Below, one piece after another: positions 52,160-62,062 of a stretch of 64,000 bases of DNA; position 1 is the first letter of the stretch; each line of letters begins with the position of its first letter. Both the position numbers and the translations under genes were made by a program. Source of the DNA: Isochrysis galbana (lineage: Eukaryota; Haptophyta; Isochrysidales; Isochrysidaceae); NCBI GenBank assembly GCA_018136815.1, contig CM030931.1, positions 857,511 through 921,510 of the forward strand. The letters are read 5' to 3'. The notes beneath the pieces were generated by a model. It saw only the letters and a program-made list of their open reading frames with translations. It had not been told where the DNA came from and searched no databases.

Positions 52160-53134
52160 ATGGCTTCGGACGACGAGGAGTCCAAAGGACCGCTGGGCAA
52201 GAAGGTGGAGGCACCCACCAAGTACTGCCCCTCTGTGCTCTTTCCTATCCCTCGCCAACGTGGCCGCTCTGTTCTTGGGCTTGGAGATGCCGACCATCTG
52301 CCTTTCATTGGCGTTGACATCTGGAACTGCTACGAGACCTCGTGGCTCAGCCAGCGGGGTGTGCCGACACGCCGTACGCTGGAGATGCGCCTCGATTCGA
52401 ATTCTCCGAATATCGTCGAGTCCAAGTCTCTCAAGTTGTACCTCAACTCGCTCAACTTGCACAAGTTCACCTCAAACGAAGAGGCACTTGCAACCATCTC
52501 TGCTGATCTTGCACCTGTTCTCGGATCGCAACCAAAAATACGGCTTTATCCGTGGGCCGACGCGCCGCTGATTGGGCAAGACTGGGCATGCATTGATGAG
52601 CTAGATACTGCCGACCTTGACTTCCCTGTCTTTGATGGCTCGAGCCGTGTTGATGCTGATGCATCGAGTTTGCACGTCAACAGCGATCAATCCCAGACGG
52701 TCACTGAGCGGCTCTGCACGCACCTGCTTCGCACACTGTGTCCAGTGACTGGCCAGCCAGATTGGGGATCTGTACTGATTGAATACACGGGCCCGCCCAT
52801 CGAAAGAAGCGGGCTTCTCCGCTACATCGTCTCCCTACGTTGTGAGGTTGGTTTCCACGAAAATGCCATTGAGTGCGCTGCCATCCCCAAGCCCGGAGTA
52901 ATGACAGGCATGCGGCATACGGCAATAGAAGACTGACATGTTCGAAACTCATCATTGTTCTTCAGGAGAATTTTCATCGATCTGTCCAAAGCATGTTCGC
53001 CAATTGAGCTTATGGTGATAGGCCGATTCATGCGCCGCGGAGGCATCGACATCAATCCTTGCCGAATCACCCGAACACACCCAAGAGTGCAGGAGATCCT
53101 TCATGCTGATCAGATGCGTGTTCCTGGCCAGTAA
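52160..53134 (+). CDS. queF: QueF-like NADPH-dependent preQ0 reductase
   Basis: Reduces 7-cyano-7-deazaguanine (preQ0) to preQ1 in queuosine biosynthesis. Exons 52160-52872 and 52966-53134 (93-nt GT-AG intron, phase 2) give 293 aa, close to the ~280 aa of the unimodular (E. coli-type) QueF. Motifs: FIGVDIWNCYETSWL, NIVESKSLKLYLNSLN (the ESKS substrate-binding motif), CPVTGQPDWGSV with the active-site Cys and the Asp, GLLRYIVSLRCEVGFHENAI then ERIFIDL across the intron, and RRGGIDINPCR. The intron interrupts the codon of a conserved Glu exactly, so it is a genuine nuclear gene. The first ~20 residues are charged with no clear targeting peptide. QueF is typically bacterial. Confidence 0.9.
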
Positions 53135-53207
53135 CGCCATCGTTGTGTGCTAGTAAATTCCAATTGAATTATATAGAAGCGTCGGAGATCCTTCATGCTG
53201 ATCACAA
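53092..53207 (+). repeat. Direct duplication at the QueF 3' end
   Basis: GGAGATCCTTCATGCTGATCA-type words occur at about 53092 and 53186, spaced 94 bp. The first lies in the last codons of QueF, the second downstream. A short local duplication. Confidence 0.6.
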
Positions 53208-53224
53208 GTACGTTCATGTTACCC

Positions 53225-53412
53225 CCCAGGAGCCAACGCCCCCCAGGAGCTCTCGGGGACCCCCAGGGCAGCTATCGGGGGGAAATTTTCTCCCGATCGC
53301 CAGCAGCCTCACCGAGAGCTACCGGGGGACCGAGAGAATCCCCCGAGAGCTATTGGGAGATTGCTCATGGGGGGTGCCGTATGCGGATCCCCCAGTAGCT
53401 ATCGGGGGGAGA
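53225..53412. repeat. Array of GAGCTATCGGGGGA-type motifs
   Basis: AGCTATCGGGGGGA, GAGCTACCGGGGGACC, GAGCTATTGGGAGA and AGCTATCGGGGGGA recur together with inverted forms (TCTCCCGATCGCC, CCCCCAGGAGC). It ends at the T-tract of a LINE A copy. Function unknown. Confidence 0.55.
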
Positions 53413-53415
53413 TGA

Positions 53416-54230
53416 AAAAAAAACATCTGAAAATTCTGGGCTACACACCTACTACTACTACATTGACGGGATCCCCCTTCTCAGCCTACACCGCCCTCAA
53501 TTTCCCTTTCCCCACCTCTTCCCGTGCCCCCCTTCTTTCCTTTTTCTTCGGTTTCCGGGGTCCGGCCCTGGTGCGCTACCTAAGGCCTGGTTCGGAGTGC
53601 GGGGGCCGGGCAGGCTTGTTGTGTTCTCTCTCTTGGCGTGCGCGTCTGCCCATGCTCGCGTCTAATGCGCCGGTGGCGCCGGGTCCGCTGCGTCCCTGGT
53701 GTTTTCCTTGGCCAATGCTTTCTTGGCTTATTCTTCTTTGTTTCGTTGCTCCTTGGGTTCCTCGACAGCGTGTGCTATCCTCAACTTTGTGGCTAGTTTC
53801 ACTAGTTCCTCGCTCCTCGCTGGGTTTGAGCCCACCGTTGTCGTTCATAGTTCATACTGAAAACGGGCCTCAAGTCGCTTATGTCTATCCTTTTCTTGGG
53901 TTGCCTACCCATGCCCGCTTGGGCAGTTCTTGCCGAGTCGGTCTCGTGTGCGAAGAGTAGAGCTTTACTTAACGTGGTGAAGCGCTCTATTGTTCTTATC
54001 AGTATTGATTCTACTGAGAATACAACTCCGTCGTAGTGTATTCTGTATTCTATAGAAATCTGTAATGATAAACCTCCATGCTACAAGGTATAGAGTGTAT
54101 ATCGCTTTCGGGGCGTCCCCTTTTGGGAATATAAATAGGTTGTCGATAATAGTTTCCTCTCTGTTCCTTTCCGCCTTGGGTGAGAACTGGGCGATTTCAT
54201 TTATCGCGTCCAGAGTGCGCGGTGGCCCTG
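53416..54230 (-). mobile_element. LINE A 3' fragment
   Basis: Minus orientation; plus-strand A9 at 53416-53424, then sense GTAGGTGTGTAGCCCAGAA. Encodes the C-terminal LINE A region (DAINEIAQF, REETIIDNLFIFPKGDAPKA, MGRQ/KKRI segments) with frameshifts, including a duplicated CTCGCTCCTCGCT at 53811. 5'-truncated near 54230. Target duplication not found. Confidence 0.75.
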
Positions 54231-54289
54231 ATCGCGAAGCTGAGTGCAATAGACCACGACGCGGCCCATCCGCCACACCCTAGACTCAC

Positions 54290-54540
54290 GGCGCGGCGTG
54301 GGCACCTTTGATGAGGTGGGCACAGTCGGCGGCGGCAGCGTGCTACGCGACGGCCGCCTCGTCTACAATGTATTTGGTCTTTGAGATCTTGGAGTACTCG
54401 TCGGAGTAGTCGCCGACGAGCATGAGCTTGGCCTTGCACCAACGGCCCAGGGATGGCTCGATGAGTGCCCACATCGACGGGTAGCGTTCCTTGGCCAAAT
54501 CCACGCGGGGCTCATGGATGCTATTCTCTTAGTCGTGCTT
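54290..54540 (-). pseudogene. Unidentified coding fragment
   Basis: The minus strand carries about 65 codons, VDLAKERYPSMWALIEPSLG then RWCKAKLMLVGDYSDEYSKI, bounded by stops. The composition looks protein-coding, but there is no start and I do not recognise it. Possibly an exon or a gene relic between retroelements. Confidence 0.3.
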
Positions 54541-54720
54541 TGCAATCTACTCGGCAACCGCCCCCTGACCCTATGAGTTGTGCGCCCTGTTTAGTGGGTT
54601 GTTAGGGCAAACCCAAACCCGGGCACCCCAAGCGCAAAGATGACAGATGACAGGGGAGACCCTCGGGGGGAGGTAGCGAACCTTGGGGAAGATCGGCGAG
54701 GCTTCAGCCGTTGCTCAGAA

Positions 54721-54995
54721 AAAAAAACCTTTTAATATTCTCGCCTCCTCTGTATTCTACAGCTTGTGGCCCACCATGGGGAGGGCCAGCATGGCTGCAG
54801 TGGCTGGTGTGGCCGGGGCCACGGGCCGTGCGGCGCGACCGGGGTCGCGCTCACCTGCTCGGCCTCTGCGGGCGGACGCGGTCGCTTCGCCAGCGACAGC
54901 TCCATGGGTGCCGGAGGGGCGCCCGCGGCGGGGTGCCCGAAGGAGAGGGGGGGCGCGTCGGCGCGCTCCATGGCGACCAAGTATAAACTTAGTTG
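54721..54995 (-). mobile_element. 275-bp minimal LINE B derivative with target duplication
   Basis: Flanked by CAGCCGTTGCTCAGAA at 54705-54720 and 54996-55011. Sense: CAACTAAGTTTATACTTGG TCGCC, ATGG, about 65 codons of the LINE B N-terminus, then a jump to GAATACAGAGGAGGC and GAATATTAAAAGG plus T9. It keeps only the two ends, which shows how little is needed for mobility. Confidence 0.88.
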
Positions 54996-55019
54996 CAGCC
55001 GTTGCTCAGAAGGCGGCAA

Positions 55020-55770
55020 AGGAGGCAGACATCTTTCCTTTGTCTTCCCCCCCCCCCCCCCCCGAAGACAACCCGGTAGTCTTTAAGACTACGGGTTTGC
55101 GCAACCGCCGAGACCGAGACGCCTGAGTGAGCCTGAGCTTGGGCTCCTAACCAACTGGCAGTCATTGCGAGGCCAACAGCCGGCGATCGGCCGACGTGGA
55201 ACCTCCGCGTTCGTCATGAGGATTGGGATTCGCCCGACATTCACTGCTTTGATTCTCCCACGCGCGCGATCCTCCTCCTCCCATTCTCCCAAAATAGACT
55301 TCCATAGGCCGGACAAGGGGGGGAGTCACTCACCGACGCCATGGTTTTTCGTGGGGTAGAGGGGGTTCGCAGGGGGATGGGGGGGCAGGTAAGGGGGGTC
55401 CCTGGGGAATCCTTGGACACCCAGGAGGGGTGGAAAATAGTGGTAAAAAAGCGTGAGTGACCGGCCTATAGTTTTAGCATAAAAGCCGCACAGTTTGAGC
55501 ATTTGGAGCAAGAAACGAACGATCGGGCACCCCTCGGTCACGCCGTGTCTGGGTCATCATTGGGGACGTTGGCGTGTTGTCGGGGCCGAGGGGATCGATT
55601 TGAATGGGGGGGGGGGGGGGGGGGGGGGAGTAGCATACGCGCGGGGCGGGGGGAGGGGGAACTTGGCCGTGGAGTGGTGGTTTCGAGCATTGTACTGTGG
55701 CGTTCCGACCAGTCCCAGCCCACATAGCATGTGGCGCTGGCTGTATCTGCAGCTAATTGACCCGAATCGA
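55020..55770. other. Spacer, nothing coding
   Basis: Contains a C16 run at 55048-55063, the palindrome GTAGTCTTTAAGACTAC at 55077-55093 (a related AAGACTACCGGTAGTCTT is at 49540) and a G22 run at 55606-55627. No supported ORF. Confidence 0.4.
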
Positions 55771-55774
55771 GAGC

Positions 55775-58333
55775 TCAACACTCAGTGGCCCTTTCAAGAG
55801 CTGCCATTCTTGCGCGCGTGGCTCCAATTTCCGAGCGCAAGCGGCGTTGGGACGGCACGCCCTGAGATTTTTTGGGAGGGACACGTCCTCGGCCGCGCGG
55901 GGGAGCTCCGATGGTGTTCGGTGCGTCTGCAGCGCGTGATAGGATGGGTTCCGGCGACAGCGACTTGCCGTAGGTACGCAGCTCTAGCTTGGCGAGCTGT
56001 TTCTGGAGCAAGGCAAGCTCCCGGGCATACCTGAAGGGGCGAGGGAGAGGGCGGGGAGCGGCTCAACCACAGTGTTATTGCAGTTGAAGGTGGGCCACCT
56101 ACGAAGGATTGACCACGGGATAGATAAGAAGCTGACGCGACGCGTAGCGCACCCCTCTCCTTCTAGCCGACGGCGCGTTTCCAACGCTGAATGTTGCTTC
56201 TGCAGTCTCGCAAGCATCTCTTCGAGTTCCTTGATTCGCATACCCAGCGCTTGTTGGAGAGAATTGTGCTCAGCTGTAAGCAACCCCATGGTTCGCTCGG
56301 TATCCGTGACCTGAGCATCACGTGAGCATGGGAGGGTGTAATCCGAGTGAGGACACATGGTAGAGCGCAGCCAATCTGGCAAGGCGCACCTGCTTGCGGA
56401 AGAGATTAACATATTCCTCGGCGCTTTGCTTAGCAGAGACCGTAGCTAGTTGAACCTCATTGGCAGTATCCGTGCTGTGAATGAAGTCAAGCATAAGAGA
56501 TGCAGGTCAAACATCAAAGAATGGCACAGCTCCCTAGCATATTGGTGTGCCGACGTGCCAAATGCTGTTTCGTGCCGCGTGGCACCCTCACCGCAGGGCT
56601 GCGAGTTCCTCGTTCCTCTCTGCAAGCTCTTGCCTAAGCTCTTCGATTCGTTCCGCATCAGCACGTTGGCGAGCAAGCGACTCGTGACGGAGGTTAAGAT
56701 AATCCTCGGTGTGTTTCTACATCCATGAAGGAATATGAATTACATGAGTAATCTGTGTTCAAGTCTGAGCAAAGTCTTGTACCGCCACCGATTGGTCAAA
56801 CATTTGCGCGCTGCAAGCATACACAGGCGTCGGCATTGAGCTTCGAGGGCGTGCTACTTGCTCACATGCAATAGCCTCTCCGATTCTTGCAAAACCTCTT
56901 CGAGCTTGCGCATTTGCTCGCTTTCAGTAGCCCGCCGATTTTCCTCCTCTGCAATGCGAAGTCGCCTGTCTTCGAGCAGAGCACCAACCCGTTCACGAGC
57001 AAGACGATCCTAATATAACGGCAATGAGGACACCCTAGATTGTGGAGCGCACACGGCATAATTCCATTGCGTATTTCGCGCTTTTATTGGCCACGTGAGT
57101 CACCTGCTCGGCGAGCTGTGCTCGCAGTGATTCGATGGACAAGAGAAGCGAATCGACTTTTTCGTTTGGCATGTAGATTGTACGGAGAACTCTCGTGGCT
57201 CCTGTGCAAAAAGAAGACACACGCGTCCGGTATCAAGCATCGTACAGACTAGAAGGCAAGATTTGAGCCTTCGATGGCAGGTCACGGATCCGTTCTCTCC
57301 CCGAACGTTCCTGCATCAAACCACACTGCAGCTTCGGCTTGGCTTGTCCATACTTTCCTGACTCGGCAGCATTTGAACCTCGCAAAAACATGGGAGCACG
57401 GCATCCGATGCACATACCTTCCGAATCTGCGGTCACCTTGCCACTCGTTGTTCCAACTATGGTTGGGCTCAAGGCTCCACCCGGCACCGCTGCAGCTGAC
57501 TGCGCACGTGATGCGCGCGGCTGGCAAATTCCGCCGCCACTACTCATTCGTGTCGAACTATCGCCAGCACCCACGCTCTTGCCGGACTTGCCAGCGATGC
57601 CCGCCCTTTCCACACCACCGACACGGTTGCCGCTAATGCCTACACTTTCCACTCGTGTTGACCAAACTTGCCCTGCTTTTGATTCACCGGTGTGGGCACT
57701 TAATGCAGCACCGGGCACAGGCGCTGAAGAGGTGACACGAGTTTGAGGATGAAGAAAGACGCATTCCGGTGCTTGAGTTCGTACGAAAGTGGCGTCATGA
57801 GTGAGTGGTTCCACAAGGGAGAGAAGGTGCCTGCCACAAGTAAGGCACACCATTTGTGGGATGAGATGAAGTGCAATGGACTGCGAGGTTGGCAACTGTA
57901 AACGCACAGATCATTCGCATGACCACAGTCGCAATCTTGGTTGTGTGGTGTTCAATTCTCCATCAGACATTGTTCCAAAGATGCATGCCGCAAGCCATGT
58001 GTCAACGCACTGAATTTTGCGCCGGTCTTCTGCTTCTTGAATCCTCAGCTCATCGTTCTCGGCCTGAAGACGGAGACATTTATCTCGCTCTTCCCAGACA
58101 TAAATGTGCGAGTCCGAAAGCGCGCGTTGCAGCTCGGCCACCTCCGCGCTACGCTTCTGAAGCTCCCACCGGATGCGGTGTGCCTCGTTCTTGCTCACGC
58201 CCACCTCCTCTATCCTTGTGCGCAGGCTGGCCATCTCGTCCTCTGAAGCGGCGACCCGTGCCTGGTAATAAGTAAGCAGCTCCCGCGAGAGCGGCAGCTC
58301 CGGCTCGTCCACTAGCGCCGAAGAGAGCGCCAT
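55775..58333 (-). CDS. CCDC77: CCDC77-like coiled-coil protein (multi-exon)
   Basis: First exon 58333-58011: MALSSALVDEPELPLSRELL then TYYQARVAASEDEMASLRTR, KNEAHRIRWELQKRSAEVAE and LQRALSDSHIYVWEERDKCL, the core of CCDC77. The next exon starts at about 57835 (phase 2) with HLLSLVEPLTHDATFVR. Further exons: RTIYMPNEKVDSLLLSIESL RAQLAEQVTH (~57190-57100), ATESEQMRKLEEVLQESERL (~56940-56870), ERNEELAAL region (~56600), VTDTERTMGLLTAEHNSLQQ ALGMRIKELEEMLARLQKQH (~56320-56180) and ARELALLQKQLAKLEL (~56030-55970). Most of the protein is coiled coil. Human CCDC77 is centrosomal; here a basal-body role is likely by homology. Exact exon ends after the second exon and the stop are not settled. Confidence 0.75.
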
Positions 58334-58431
58334 CCCAAAAAGGGCGAGAGAGAGAGGGACTAGAGGTGGGCCGAGCGAGGGCGCCGGCCTGCGCGCGGCG
58401 AGGCAGGTAAACCATGAGCTGGGGAGCGCGG

Positions 58432-58617
58432 GAACTAAGTTCATAGTAGTACTTTTTTTGCCCAGGGGGGGCACGAGCCCCCCCCTCTCCCTCTCTCCCC
58501 TCCTCCCCTGCCATGGGGGAGGAACCACCCATGCTCCTGACATGCCCTATGGCATGCCAGGAGTAGACTGCCCTGCTGACCCCCACTCTCCTCCCCACAG
58601 GCTCGCCTGATTCGCCC
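58432..58617 (+). mobile_element. SINE C 5' fragment
   Basis: Starts GAACTAAGTTCATAGTAGTA (degenerate first hairpin), then CAGGGGGGGCACGAGCCCCC (second hairpin), GGGAGGAACCACCC and GGCATGCCAGGAG. It ends at the TTAA insertion site of the next element and does not clearly resume after it. It is about 100 bp upstream of the CCDC77-like start, on the opposite strand. Confidence 0.65.
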
Positions 58618-59104
58618 TTAACTGTTTACTGCCGGAGCATGCAAATGGATGCTTCATTCAAACGACATATTTCGTCCCTGCTCGCCAACGCCTTGACGGG
58701 TGCCCATGAGGTGCGGGGGGAGCCTCAGGGACATCCTTCCCCACACTCCCACCCATTCACAACATAATAGGTCGAGATTGTAGTATGGAATGATGGAGAA
58801 AATAGGCCCAGGGGCGAAGCAGCCATATGGATGCTTCAGTTTACCAAATAATCCACGTGTGCACGTTAGAAAGAGGTGTGCTCGGATGGGGCGGCTGAGG
58901 GGCGAGGGGAGGGCGGCACGGCGCAACGGAGTGGGACTGGGAGGGAGAGAGGGGGGGGGGGGATCGGGAAAAATTTGGTCATCTCTTTCTTTGCGGAAAG
59001 CGTCGCTTATATCGTTGAACATGTCTTCCTCTCTTCTCTCACCTCAAAAAACGAAACTTCGAAGCATCCATTTGCATGCTGCGCTCCCGGCAGTAAAGAG
59101 TTAA
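58618..59104. mobile_element. piggyBac-like MITE flanked by TTAA
   Basis: TTAA at 58618-58621 and 59101-59104 flank a 479-bp element. Its ends are inverted repeats of about 35-40 bp: left CTGTTTACTGCCGG then AGCATGCAAATGGATGCTTC, right the complement CTCTTTACTGCCGG then AGCATGCAAATGGATGCTTC with a 6-bp insertion between. TTAA duplication is the hallmark of piggyBac transposons. It has no transposase frame. A second AGCCATATGGATGCTTCAG inside (58821) resembles the terminus. Confidence 0.75.
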
Positions 59105-60560
59105 GGTCGCGTTCCGTCGAAAGAGGACCGTGCGAAAGTTTTGTTTTCATATCCTGTTTAAAGTAATGATAAAGTACAATTTATCGATCAATAAGGTTAT
59201 AATTGACATATCCTTGAATACACTCGAATTATTAAATACGAGTTTTACAGCGGGCTTAGGCGGAACCGGCCAGTATAAAGTGTGGCTGAGTGAGTGGAGT
59301 GGCTGTGGCTGTGGCTGTGGCGTGTGATGTAGAGAATTGTTGAGGCATGGATGGGGCCCTCCAAGGGCGGCCGTGCTCAATCAAGGAGGGCTAAGACCCG
59401 TAACCGGTTTACCAGATATCCAGATAATAGGTATCTTTGCCTATTAAGTAGACGGATCCAGGTATCCAGATAGGGATCGTGCGCCGCGCTACCAGACAGC
59501 CGGATATCCAGATAGTAAATCCTGGCATACCAGATACTTCCAGGTACCCGGTTATCCGTCATGTATCCAGATACCGTTGCAGAGAATCGCCTCAATTCGA
59601 TCTCTCTCGCTCCGTTCCCCTTCATTTGGTATTCTTCAATGAAACTCCTGTTTTCGTATGATAACGGACATCTGTCTCCGCGCGCTGAAGTGTTTGCTTG
59701 TATTATGGATCGAGAGGGAGAGGGCGAGTAGCTACTGACATCATGTAATTCCATAAAACGTATGATGCTACAAAGTGTGAGATTACTGCTCGACGTCTCC
59801 TGGCTCTTGACCACGTTCCGTGTCCTAGTTCTCGGCCGCGCATGGAAATTGTAAGAGGTTTGGGCCGTTGTTTGATTCGTTGGCTTCCTATCTTCATTCG
59901 CTTCATTCCTTGCGTTTCAATTGTGAGTGTTCATTCGTTTGTTCGAGTGTGATTGTGTGTGTGCCTGCTTGGTCTGGACGTGCACCCCGATTGAGACTTG
60001 TCTTCAAACCTACGCGATCGCGTTTGGTTGAACCCACTGAGAGTGCACGCTCTTTGGGGGCTGAGACAAGGGGCCACACACTTTCATTCACTTTCAGTCG
60101 TCAGTCGTGTTTGTTTCGCTGTTTTGGCTTTTGTTCGTTCATTCATTCTTGTTTTGGGCTTGATCACCCCATGACTCGCGTGGACGCTCGACTTAAGTCG
60201 GGGGGTGTCGCATCCAGAGTATTTTATATACTCTAGGCGGATGCGGTGCTTCTATCAATGTGTAGTGTGTGAGAAAATTGAGTGAGTTTTGATTTTGCCG
60301 ATTAGTTACCTCGAAGCTCCGCCGCATTGCACGCCGAATTTGTGTTCCTTTGTCCTTATTTGTTTCATTGGTTTGTTTGTGCGATGTTGCGTTAGTTTTC
60401 GGAGTTTTCTTGTTGGTGAGTGAGTGATGGGGTGGTGTCTCGTGGGCCGTCGTCGCGATGTAGCGCGCCCTTTCCCCCGCTCTCTCAAGACTTCTCTTCA
60501 CTCCATACCCCTAGCCCCGCTGAGACTTGCCACGATCAAGCTTCGGCTTGATTCGACAAA
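59105..60560. other. Gene-free region with ATCCAGATA words
   Basis: 59400-59580 contains eight or more CCAGATA / GATATCC / CCAGGTA words, a degenerate short repeat. 60215-60233 is a hairpin, AGAGTATTTTATATACTCT. No supported coding region. Confidence 0.4.
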
Positions 60561-60779
60561 AGAGCGAGTGAGGGGGAGAGGCACAACATCACAACATGGG
60601 CGGCGGTCGGCGGACAGATGGACGGACGGAATTACGGACACAGAGGGCCGATCGTAGACGAGTACGTATCGAGGTCGGAGTGGAAGGGAGGAGGTGGGAG
60701 GAAGACGTCGGCGGCGACGGCCAAGGAGCCCGCGAAAAGAGAAGGCGGCGGTGACTCGGAGAGAGAGGTGACGTCTGAA

Positions 60780-61253
60780 GGAGGCCAGCAGGGGCCTAGG
60801 AGCGCAGCTCAGGGGGGCAAGTAAGTGAGGCTGGGGCATGCCCCTGGTCCCTGGCCCCTCCTGCCTCTCCCTCGCTGGCTCTCGAGCCCCTGCCGACCTG
60901 CCGATCGACTGGAGTTGGCCGGGGGGTCTTGATCAGGGGGGGCCAAAAGGGAGGAGGGGTTGGTCAGAGGGATTGGCTGGCCACGACAGGCCAAGGCGGG
61001 CGATTCAGGATCCAGGCGTGCCTGTGCGTGGAGAGGGATGGGTCAACAGGGCAGTGTGCTCCTGGCAAGCCATCAGGCATGCCAGGAGAGTGGGTGGTTC
61101 CTCCCCCATGGCGGGGGAGGAGTGGAGAGAAGGAGGGGGCTCGCGCCCCACCATGGGTGAACCAAGTATAAATTAAGTTGGGGAGGAGTGGAGAGAGGGG
61201 GGCTCGTGCCCCCCAATGGGAATGGGCGAACGAACCAAGTATGAACTTAGTTG
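60780..61253 (-). mobile_element. SINE C copy with duplicated 5' end
   Basis: Sense from 61253: CAACTAAGTTCATACTTGG, the G-rich second hairpin, then at about 61180 a second 5' end (CAACTTAATTTATACTTGG) with its own GGTTCACCCATGG and body (GGGAGGAACCACCC, GGCATGCC, CTCCTGGC). The 5' ~75 bp is therefore tandemly duplicated. The body is traceable to about 60780; the 3' end was not found. Confidence 0.65.
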
Positions 61254-61617
61254 CGGGTCAAGAATTAGGCCGAAATTACGCATAGTCACGCCTTCTCGAC
61301 GGCAACGACAAACAATACGCCCTTAGGGTGGCGCAGTCGGAGTCCGAGTCCGCATCAAGTGGGCTTCTGACGAAACACGCGGACGCACGGACATACAGAC
61401 ATAGGGTCGTCGCACACACACACACATACACACGGACATACAGACATAGGGTCATCGCACACACAACATTAGCAAACACACACTATCTCTGTGTAGCTGA
61501 GAGGACACACGCGACAGCACACACCGCGCTACTGCGCACACGTCGAGCTAGCTCGAGCTAGCTGCCAACATCTCGCCCTGTCACCGCCGCATCAATCACG
61601 TTGCATGCGGTAGGCTG
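61254..61617. repeat. ACAGACATAGGGTC/CACACA repeats
   Basis: ACGGACATACAGACATAGGG TC is repeated at 61388 and 61432 with (CA)n between, and GAGCTAGCTCGAGCTAGCT at 61545. No gene. Confidence 0.55.
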
Positions 61618-61854
61618 TCACGGACGCCAGCCAATCAATGGGCAGCATTTGAACATAATACCGTGGGAAGGGTGGTCTGTTGCCTTGAAGGCCCAGCGCT
61701 GCTGTGGTTTGACGCCGTCCAGCACAGCATGAAGTATCACCATCTCGGCAGGTTGCGATGCGTCATTTAAATCGTCGCCCCAGGATACCAAGATGACACC
61801 AACCACTGCTAGGCAACGAGATAGTGCTAGACTCAAGCTTTGGAATGCAGCCAT
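61618..61854 (-). CDS. Possible terminal exon, unknown
   Basis: An open frame of 78 codons, including LAVVGVILVSWGDDLNDASQ PAEMVILHAV, ends at a stop at 61618. The composition is protein-like, with a short hydrophobic run. I see no partner exon and no family. Could be noncoding. Confidence 0.25.
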   Translation of the reverse strand: MAAFQSLSLALSRCLAVVGVILVSWGDDLNDASQPAEMVILHAVLDGVKPQQRWAFKATDHPSHGIMFKCCPLIGWRP

Positions 61855-62062
61855 TGAGACGCCTGCACCAATCTCTCCGTGCCAAATTTGAAGCAGCTGA
61901 AGGCATCATCGCGCATCCTCCACGCGCTGCTTTTGCGGGCCACGCGCTCCCTCTAGTCTCGGCAGTCCTCTTTCGGCACGTCGGTGTACGCCGACAAGGG
62001 CAGTCACCACAAAACATTTGCGGACTACCTCAAGCCATGTCCATTCATATTGTAGGTACATT

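Noticed and set aside
58149-58598. Minus-strand ORF extending the CCDC77-like protein upstream of 58333
   Set aside because: The extension runs into SINE C sequence; the ATG at 58333 matches the start of the conserved region better.
60200-60240. Hairpin AGAGTATTTTATATACTCT followed by AGG as another member of the 5'-hairpin series
   Set aside because: No CAAC start, no G-rich second hairpin and no family sequence follows; kept only as a local palindrome.
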